A DNA stretch of 18,795 nucleotides from Deltaproteobacteria bacterium (GTDB taxonomy: Bacteria; Bdellovibrionota_B; Oligoflexia; Oligoflexales; Bog-1112), in NCBI GenBank assembly GCA_016186945.1, contig JACPKR010000065.1:1-18795 (forward strand). Direction: 5' to 3'. Shown here one piece after another: positions 13,978 to 18,795 of the stretch. A program made the translations under genes and the position numbers. Under the pieces are notes generated by a model. That model was given only the letters and a program-made list of their open reading frames with translations. It searched no databases and was not told the DNA's origin. How positions within the stretch are numbered: position 1 is the stretch's first letter; the number at the start of each line of letters is the position of its first letter.

Positions 13978-14760
13978 ATGAAATCTATTCCCCCCCTTAA
14001 ACTTGGTCTCGTGGGAAGACGCATCAGCCACTCCCGTTCGAGAGAACTCCATCAAGAACTTTTGGCGCAGCGGGGCCTGGTGGGGACTTATGAAGTTTTT
14101 GATATCGAGGCGGACGAAATGCCGACAGTCCTGGCAAGGTGCTGGGAAGACGGCTACGTCGGACTTAATGTCACAACTCCGTACAAGCAAGTGGTGGCAA
14201 ATTCGGTAGGAGCAGAAGAACCTGTCAATACGCTCTGGCGTGGGGCTGATTTTTGGCAAGGCGTTTCTACAGACGGCGTAGGTTTCGTGCGGGGCTTAGC
14301 GAGGATAAGCTCGCTGCCCCCTACCTTTTGGCGGACGGTTATCATTCTGGGTGCAGGCGGAGTGCTTCCTTCCCTGCTGGGGTGTTTCGAGGAGGGTCAA
14401 TCCGTGCAGATCCTGCGCAGAAGCGCGCGCAATGACGAGACGTTACGGAAGGTCTGTCCGAAGGCGCACATGGCTGATTTGAATCTGGAGAACTTCAAGA
14501 AATGTCTGATGAAGGATCCTGCTTCCCTCGTCATTCAGGCGAGCAGTGCGCCCCTGCATGGGGACGAGATGATGTATCTTACGCCTGCTCTTGAAATAGG
14601 GGCCGCATGCCTCATCGATCTTGTGTACGGTAGACCCTCCCAACTTTACAGCAGGGCGAGGGAACTTGGCATCCTGTGCCAGGACGGTTCGGCTATGCTG
14701 GAAGAGCAGGCGAAAGAATCGCAAAGGCTGTGGTTCGATGGAGCCGGTGAGCGGAATTGA
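13978..14760 (+). CDS. aroE: Shikimate 5-dehydrogenase
   Basis: Predicted 260-residue NADPH-dependent enzyme that reduces 3-dehydroshikimate to shikimate. The substrate-binding part has GRRISHSRSRELHQE, equivalent to GxPIxHSxSPxxHN, and GLNVTTPYK with the catalytic Lys (K70). The conserved Asp is in STDGVGF (D99). The Rossmann motif is VIILGAGG (121-128), and the C-terminal signature is DLVYGR...DGSAMLEEQAKES. The protein is divergent (R in place of P in two motifs, S in place of N in NTDG), but the catalytic pair is kept. ATG 13978 is preceded closely by GAGGG; GTG 13969 is an alternative. The last seven codons and the stop lie inside the antisense of a tRNA gene. It is free-standing, not fused to a dehydroquinase. 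Confidence 0.88.
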   Translation: MKSIPPLKLGLVGRRISHSRSRELHQELLAQRGLVGTYEVFDIEADEMPTVLARCWEDGYVGLNVTTPYKQVVANSVGAEEPVNTLWRGADFWQGVSTDGVGFVRGLARISSLPPTFWRTVIILGAGGVLPSLLGCFEEGQSVQILRRSARNDETLRKVCPKAHMADLNLENFKKCLMKDPASLVIQASSAPLHGDEMMYLTPALEIGAACLIDLVYGRPSQLYSRARELGILCQDGSAMLEEQAKESQRLWFDGAGERN

Positions 14761-14814
14761 ACCGCTGACCTACGCTTTACGAAAGCGTCGCTCTACCGAC
14801 TGAGCTACACCGGC
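14739..14814 (-). tRNA. tRNA-Thr (anticodon CGU)
   Basis: On the minus strand a full cloverleaf folds. The acceptor stem is GCCGGTG with CACCGGC, the D arm is GCTC-AGTCGGTA-GAGC, and the anticodon stem is ACGCT/AGCGT with loop TTCGTAA. The anticodon is therefore CGT, reading ACG (Thr). The variable loop is AGGTC, and the T arm is AGCGG-TTCAATT-CCGCT. The discriminator is T, followed by an encoded CCA (14739-14741). The 3' half overlaps the end of aroE on the other strand by 22 bp, and the 5' end is 19 bp from the queG-rluA start codon, so its promoter must lie within that gene's beginning. TGTAAT about 12 nt upstream could be a -10 box, but no good -35 is seen. Confidence 0.96.
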
Positions 14815-14833
14815 TTTCAGCGAAGATTACAAC

Positions 14834-16729
14834 ATGATCGGACGTGAAGACATTCGAATTTTATTGGAGAGTGAGGGGCTTTCTTTGCTGGGGGTCGTCC
14901 GCCTGGCGAGTGAACCCCGCTTTGTTTTTTTTGAAAAGTGGCTTGCCGAGAAAAAGCACGGGGAGATGGCCTATCTGGAAGCTTATAAGGAACAACGACG
15001 ACATCCTCAGAATCTTCTACCTGGAGCTAACACAGCGATCATATTCGGCCTTCCTTACTATCTGGGAGACACGCTGCGAAGTCCGGGTGGGCCCCGGATC
15101 GCCCAATATGCAAGGTTGCGGGATTATCATAAAGTTATGCGAAAAAAAGGCGAGTCCGTCCTCCGCGCTTTCGATGGGGCTTCCTCGGGAAAGGTTTTTG
15201 TCGACACGGCCCCTTTGTTGGAGAAAGCTCTCGCTGCCAGAAGCGCCGAGGGCTTCATAGGCCGCAACACCCTTTTCATCCATCCGAAGAAGGGAAGTTA
15301 TTTCCTCCTTGGTGAGATTTTCCTGACAGCGGAGTTAGAACCTGACAATGTGGCAGACATCGACCCGCTGAGACGTTCGCCAGAAGGTGGTTGTGGGTCG
15401 TGTCGGCGGTGTGAAGTGCATTGCCCGACAGGTGCTCTCTCCGATTACAGCCTGGACGCGACCAAGTGCCTTGCCTATTACACGATTGAACACCGGGGGC
15501 CTATTCCTGGCGAGTATAAGAAGCATCTCGGCAAATATGTATTTGGATGTGACATCTGCCAGCTTGTTTGTCCGTATAATCGGCACTTGGAAATTCAAAA
15601 ACACGAGTTGCGCTTCCCGGAAACACCCCCTCTTTCCGAAATGGCGACGATGAGTCAGGAGTATTATGAAAAGACATTTGGCGGCACACCGATGACCCGG
15701 GCAAAACGAGCAGGGCTTCAGCGCAATGCTCAGATCGCCCTGTCTGTTGAGGCGAAACGAATAGAACTTCCGCCTACCCCCGGTGGACCGGCAAATTACC
15801 GCAGCTTGGGGAAGCCGATCACTCAAGCTGATGTCGGCTTGCGGATCGACGTCTACCTTGCTCGGGACTTTCTCTTTCATTCGCGCAGCGCATGGCAGTC
15901 GTTGCTACGGGAAAAAAAAGTCCATGTAGGGGAGCGCTCCGTTAAATCTTCCTATTTACTCCGAGGGAATGACGAAGTGTCGTATTTCTGCCCGCAGGTT
16001 CAAGAGCCTGCGGTCAATAAGGACCTTCGGGTTTTGTGGGAAAAAGACGGGATAATAGCGGTGCTCAAACCGTCCAACCTTCCCATGCACGAGGGAGGAG
16101 CCTACCGCTTGAATACATTCTGTCAGGTTCTTAAAGACACGGTCGGGCCGGAATGGGCACCAACACACCGTCTGGACCGGGAAACCAGTGGGCTTGTGTT
16201 GTGTGCAGACACCCAAGCACTTCGCAACGAACTGTCAGAATCCTTTCGACAGCGGACCATGGAGAAAATGTACTACGCGATCGCGTGCGGCCTCCCTGAG
16301 CGTGAAGTCTTTGAAGTTGACCAGCCCCTGGGTGAAACGAAAAGGACAAGTTTTAGACTCAAGCACTGGGTGATTCCCGACGGCGCACCTGCTCAAACTT
16401 TGTTTCGGGTCAAGGAACGTTCAGGGAAATTCACGCTTCTCGAAGTCTTCCCCAAAACAGGACGGACACACCAGATCAGGGTGCATGCGTCCTGGTCGGG
16501 TTTACCGCTGGTCGGTGACAAAAAGTATTACCCCGACGAGTCCATTTATCTTGAATATCTCGATCATGGCTTCACAGACAGAGTGAAGGGTGCATGCATC
16601 GCAGATAGACTGTGCCTGCACGCGGCGTCAGTGCGCTTCATTCATCCACTCGATGGAAAAAGTTACGAAGTAAGTACGGAAGTGCCTGCTGATATGAAAA
16701 AAATCTGGGATCAATGTCAAAGCCAGTGA
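14834..16729 (+). CDS. Fusion: epoxyqueuosine reductase (QueG) plus RluA-family pseudouridine synthase
   Basis: One 631-residue frame carries two RNA-modifying enzymes. Residues 1-305 are QueG, which reduces epoxyqueuosine to queuosine at tRNA position 34 using cobalamin and two [4Fe-4S] clusters. The catalytic Asp is in VDTAPLLEKALA (D124); the ferredoxin motif is CGSCRRCEVHCP (C187, C190, C193, C197), with C212 and GCDICQLVCP (C239, C242, C246). The QueG part stops at RNAQIALS, where HEAT-like repeats usually begin. After a short linker come an S4-type RNA-binding domain (about 330-385) and an RluA catalytic domain (about 398-625) with HRLDRETSGL (D448), RTMEKMYYAI and KTGRTHQIRVH. The RluA target (rRNA or tRNA) is not readable. 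No frame disturbance is seen at the join. The 3' end overlaps the convergent lipase gene by 92 bp. Confidence 0.93.
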   Translation: MIGREDIRILLESEGLSLLGVVRLASEPRFVFFEKWLAEKKHGEMAYLEAYKEQRRHPQNLLPGANTAIIFGLPYYLGDTLRSPGGPRIAQYARLRDYHKVMRKKGESVLRAFDGASSGKVFVDTAPLLEKALAARSAEGFIGRNTLFIHPKKGSYFLLGEIFLTAELEPDNVADIDPLRRSPEGGCGSCRRCEVHCPTGALSDYSLDATKCLAYYTIEHRGPIPGEYKKHLGKYVFGCDICQLVCPYNRHLEIQKHELRFPETPPLSEMATMSQEYYEKTFGGTPMTRAKRAGLQRNAQIALSVEAKRIELPPTPGGPANYRSLGKPITQADVGLRIDVYLARDFLFHSRSAWQSLLREKKVHVGERSVKSSYLLRGNDEVSYFCPQVQEPAVNKDLRVLWEKDGIIAVLKPSNLPMHEGGAYRLNTFCQVLKDTVGPEWAPTHRLDRETSGLVLCADTQALRNELSESFRQRTMEKMYYAIACGLPEREVFEVDQPLGETKRTSFRLKHWVIPDGAPAQTLFRVKERSGKFTLLEVFPKTGRTHQIRVHASWSGLPLVGDKKYYPDESIYLEYLDHGFTDRVKGACIADRLCLHAASVRFIHPLDGKSYEVSTEVPADMKKIWDQCQSQ

Positions 16730-17720
16730 CTTCCTCATCGCCTATGACTTTCTCATCCTCGAAAGGCCATGACCAGATCACGTTGTAGAGCGGGTAATGG
16801 GCTAGCCCCGCGCGTTCGAAGACAGCCTGCCTGTAAAGTGCCATAGAGTGGGCCTTGGGGAAATTCACGTGCGAGGCTCCATAACTAGGGAGAATGACTT
16901 TGCTCCCCACGTAGCTTCGTTTTCCGTATTGTTCCTCTCTGTCCGGCAAGCCCCCCTCCTCCCACGAAAGTCTTGTTCCCACAAAGTCTGCAACGAAACT
17001 CGGTGCCAAGTCGGTTTCCCGAATATAGGCGACCGCATATTCCATCCCCTCCACAGCCCACCCGGCAAAGTCTTCATAACCTACGTAGGGCGATCCAAAG
17101 GAGACAAGGCGCACAGGGTTTGCAATATCAGGGTGGTGCGAAAGATAGGCAGCGGCAATAGTGGCGAGAGACCCCCCCAGACTATGCCCCGTGACAAGGA
17201 TAGGCCCGGTGATGCCCGTATCGTCGATGATTTCCAATAGTTCCTGCTCCAGCTCTCCGACGAGACTTTCGAAAAGGTTGACGTAACCCGCGTGGAGTTT
17301 TCCTCCAAATCCTACGGAACGTAACGATTCGCTCCCCGTAATGCCAGCGTTGAAGTTGTTGACGTTCTCCATAAACTCTTTAGTCCCGCGGAAGGCAACG
17401 ATAATGGAGTTTTGCTTTTTATTGAAAGTGATGATGCCGTTAGGGTGGTGCTTTTTTACCCGTCCTCTCAGCCAGCGACTGGTCCCACTCGTTCCCCAAA
17501 GGATGCGCGGTTTGGAGTAACCCTCGTAGATACCGGTGGGTACGGGCGGGTGAATTTCCTTCAACAGCAGGGTGCGGTGGCTGACCTCTTGGGAGAAGTC
17601 CGGCTCATGCCCATCCATCACCTGCTCGCAGGCGTGAAAGACAAGGACCGACCAATTTGTGGCGGTGATATCGGCAAACGCCAGTGTCGGGAATAATAAA
17701 GATAAGAGCATTCGTTTCAT
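16638..17720 (-). CDS. Secreted class 3 lipase
   Basis: Predicted 360-residue alpha/beta-hydrolase that cleaves acylglycerol or phospholipid esters. The signal peptide is MKRMLLSLLFPTLAFA, with cleavage before D17. The lipase 3 fold is seen from IIVAFRGTKE (106-115, oxyanion strand) through VTGHSLGGSLA (nucleophile S180) and VSFGSPYVGYEDFA to ETDLAP (likely Asp D237) and a His in KAHSMALY (H291, or H284 in ASHVNF). Start ATG 17720 is chosen because it opens the signal peptide. The frame stays open to 17819, but that extension is encoded by a palindromic repeat and a G tract. The start is preceded by eleven G and TT, so the G run must act as ribosome site. It is divergent from the next secreted-protein gene. 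Whether it acts on own or host lipids is unknown. Confidence 0.88.
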   Translation of the reverse strand: MKRMLLSLLFPTLAFADITATNWSVLVFHACEQVMDGHEPDFSQEVSHRTLLLKEIHPPVPTGIYEGYSKPRILWGTSGTSRWLRGRVKKHHPNGIITFNKKQNSIIVAFRGTKEFMENVNNFNAGITGSESLRSVGFGGKLHAGYVNLFESLVGELEQELLEIIDDTGITGPILVTGHSLGGSLATIAAAYLSHHPDIANPVRLVSFGSPYVGYEDFAGWAVEGMEYAVAYIRETDLAPSFVADFVGTRLSWEEGGLPDREEQYGKRSYVGSKVILPSYGASHVNFPKAHSMALYRQAVFERAGLAHYPLYNVIWSWPFEDEKVIGDEEVTGFDIDPRFFSYQQALPYLLRNFFHRVDE

Positions 17721-17722
17721 AA

Positions 17723-17733
17723 CCCCCCCCCCC
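17723..17733 (-). promoter_or_regulatory. Eleven-G tract directly before the lipase start codon
   Basis: On the coding strand a run of 11 G is followed by TT and the ATG at 17720. It occupies the ribosome-site position and is the longest homopolymer I noticed in the window. Runs of this length slip during replication, so copy-number change could alter translation or promoter spacing. Function is inferred. Confidence 0.5.
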
Positions 17734-17738
17734 TTAAA

Positions 17739-17794
17739 GCAAGGAGGTGGTTTGGAGGAAACTGCGCAGCTGGTTCCTCCAATGACTTCCTTGC
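17739..17794. repeat. Palindromic element upstream of the lipase (copy 2)
   Basis: Outer arm GCAAGGAGGTGGT (17739-17751), inner arms TTGGAGGAA (17752-17760) and TTCCTCCAA (17774-17782), outer right arm TGACTTCCTTGC (17783-17794, with mismatches). About 44 nt from the inner arm to the outer arm equal, in reverse orientation, 2122-2165 next to ctaA. It lies 18 bp upstream of the lipase start. Confidence 0.85.
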
Positions 17795-17890
17795 AAGATG
17801 CGGTGTAGGCATCGGTCAACCGATCCTATTACTTAGGGAATTCTCTTAGTTAATCTTAATTATCAATGACTTATATATGAACATCAACGT

Positions 17891-17896
17891 AGGAGG
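17891..17896 (+). promoter_or_regulatory. Strong ribosome-binding site
   Basis: AGGAGG, 5 nt before the ATG at 17902, fixes the start of the secreted protein. The region just upstream (about 17830-17885) is AT-rich, with TTATATAT near 17872, and is the likely promoter zone; no clean -35/-10 pair could be chosen. Confidence 0.8.
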
Positions 17897-17901
17897 GTTT
17901 T

Positions 17902-18624
17902 ATGAAAATGAAAATCTTAGCAGCATTAAGTATCTTTGCGCTCTCATCATCTTTGTTTGCCGACAACTGGGTCGTTGCAGAAGCCATCTTAAAAAAGCAC
18001 CGGCTCGATCCTTATATGACCTCGCAGTTTGCTCAGGAGCATCCTGGCATCATTCCCGTCACCCGTTGCGCCTTGACAAGTGCGTACGGGGGCCTTCAGT
18101 CCCCAGATGGCCGTTTTATCTACAGCGATGCCGACAGAGAACAGAAAGTCGTGATACTCTGCTATGCCAAAAAAAGCAGGGTGGGAGTTCTTATTCCCGC
18201 TAATGCTGTAAGAGACAGAGCCGTTGGGCTTGCGTTGGCCGCATTTACGGATGAGAACGTGCCCAAGCTTTCTGGATTGGATAGGGTCCGGGTGAATCAA
18301 ATCTTTGGCACGTACAAAGGTATCCAAGGTGGTATTGGGTTTCTCGCTAACGCGGGGGGTTCTGCTCTTTTCAAAGATGGGATCGTCATGACAATCACAG
18401 AAAGCCCCATAGCTGTCTTTTCCCTCAACGTGAGTTACAGAAAAATCAAAGTCGAGCCTAGACAGGCTCCTCTGGAGGCCGAGTGGTATTCAAATCCTTG
18501 GTCCTTGCACTATCAAAACGAAGCGAAGGCCAGTGTCGACTGGGCACTTTACAACAGCTTTCAGTTTGTTCAGGACGATGACAAAGTGGCTGCAAAGACC
18601 AGGACTTTGGCTTCGCAAAAGTAA
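17902..18624 (+). CDS. Secreted protein of unknown function
   Basis: I do not recognise this 240-residue protein. A typical Sec signal, MKMKILAALSIFALSSSLFA, is followed by DNWVV, so cleavage after A20 is likely. The mature part looks like a mixed alpha/beta periplasmic or secreted protein. It has two cysteines (VTRCALTS and VILCYAK) that could form a disulfide, a glycine-rich middle (GTYKGIQGGIGFLANAGGSA) and a charged C-terminus ending TRTLASQK. A second ATG two codons in (MKMK) is possible, but the AGGAGG spacing supports 17902. The signal peptide resembles that of the neighbouring divergent lipase (LAFAD, SLFAD), which only says both are exported. The stop is 15 bp before the second composite repeat. 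Confidence 0.75.
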   Translation: MKMKILAALSIFALSSSLFADNWVVAEAILKKHRLDPYMTSQFAQEHPGIIPVTRCALTSAYGGLQSPDGRFIYSDADREQKVVILCYAKKSRVGVLIPANAVRDRAVGLALAAFTDENVPKLSGLDRVRVNQIFGTYKGIQGGIGFLANAGGSALFKDGIVMTITESPIAVFSLNVSYRKIKVEPRQAPLEAEWYSNPWSLHYQNEAKASVDWALYNSFQFVQDDDKVAAKTRTLASQK

Positions 18625-18639
18625 GAAGTCTTCAGTCTC

Positions 18640-18795
18640 TATAGTGTTCAAGATAATCAATTTGGGGACAAACTTTTACGAGTCTGTCATCCCGCTTTTA
18701 CGAGTCTGTCATCCCGCTTTTACGAGTCTGTCATCCCGCTTTTACGAGTCTGTCATCCCGCTTTTACGAGTCTGTCATCCCGCTTTTACGAGTCT
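18640..18795 (+). repeat. Composite repeat: leader and 22-bp tandem units (copy 2, cut by window end)
   Basis: The 33-bp leader (18640-18672) equals 13092-13124 except for one A-to-C change. It is followed by five complete 22-bp units (18673-18782) identical to those of copy 1, and 13 nt of a sixth. Orientation is the same as copy 1. Whether the paired palindromes follow cannot be seen. Confidence 0.95.

Noticed and set aside
14621-14803. 60-residue frame ending EPVSGIEPLTYALRKRRSTD
   Set aside because: This is the well-known translation of the antisense strand of a tRNA gene, here tRNA-Thr, plus part of aroE in another frame.
17721-17819. N-terminal extension of the lipase
   Set aside because: It would place the palindromic repeat and the G tract in coding sequence and bury the signal peptide; ATG 17720 opens a normal signal peptide.

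Overview
This 18.8 kb window comes from a Gram-negative-type, aerobically respiring bacterium. The signs are heme A synthesis genes, several Sec-type signal peptides, a Slt-type lytic transglycosylase and PPK1/Ppx polyphosphate metabolism. Base composition is mid-range by eye and gene packing is very tight. I cannot place it in a phylum from sequence alone. The palindromic repeats built as GTCATCCC...GGGATCCA resemble in layout the short palindromes I know from alphaproteobacterial symbionts such as Wolbachia. That is only a hint.

Layout. Positions 1-166 hold an intrinsic terminator for a + strand gene outside the window and a degenerate copy of a C-rich repeat. From 13077 down to 167 runs one long minus-strand series: ribF, a polysaccharide deacetylase, a GT4 glycosyltransferase, ppk, ppx/gppA, holA, a secreted propeller-like protein, a Slt-type lytic transglycosylase, then after a 246-bp gap ctaA and ctaB. 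Most junctions are ATGA overlaps or gaps of 3-13 nt, so this looks like one or two operons. Upstream of ribF lies a 280-bp region made almost entirely of a composite repeat: a 33-bp leader, six 22-bp tandem units and a pair of inverted palindromes. Further right are a small secreted protein of unknown function (minus), aroE (plus), tRNA-Thr(CGU) (minus, overlapping the end of aroE), a QueG-RluA fusion gene (plus), a secreted class 3 lipase (minus, overlapping the fusion gene tail to tail by 92 bp), and a second secreted protein of unknown function (plus). The window ends inside a second copy of the leader plus 22-bp array.

How the genes work together. ctaA and ctaB make heme A for an aa3-type oxidase. 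ppk and ppx make and degrade polyphosphate. The deacetylase, glycosyltransferase and lytic transglycosylase point to envelope polysaccharide or peptidoglycan work. ribF supplies FMN and FAD, aroE serves the shikimate pathway, and the fusion protein modifies RNA.

The most unusual points are: (i) the single-polypeptide QueG-RluA fusion, in which an S4/RluA module replaces the usual QueG C-terminal repeats; (ii) the composite leader, tandem-array and paired-palindrome repeat present at two loci; (iii) a palindromic element carrying AAGGAGGTG and its complement just upstream of both ctaA and the lipase; (iv) an 11-G tract two bases from the lipase start codon; (v) short repeats embedded in frame in ctaA, the lytic transglycosylase and the glycosyltransferase; (vi) a tRNA gene supplying the last codons and stop of aroE.
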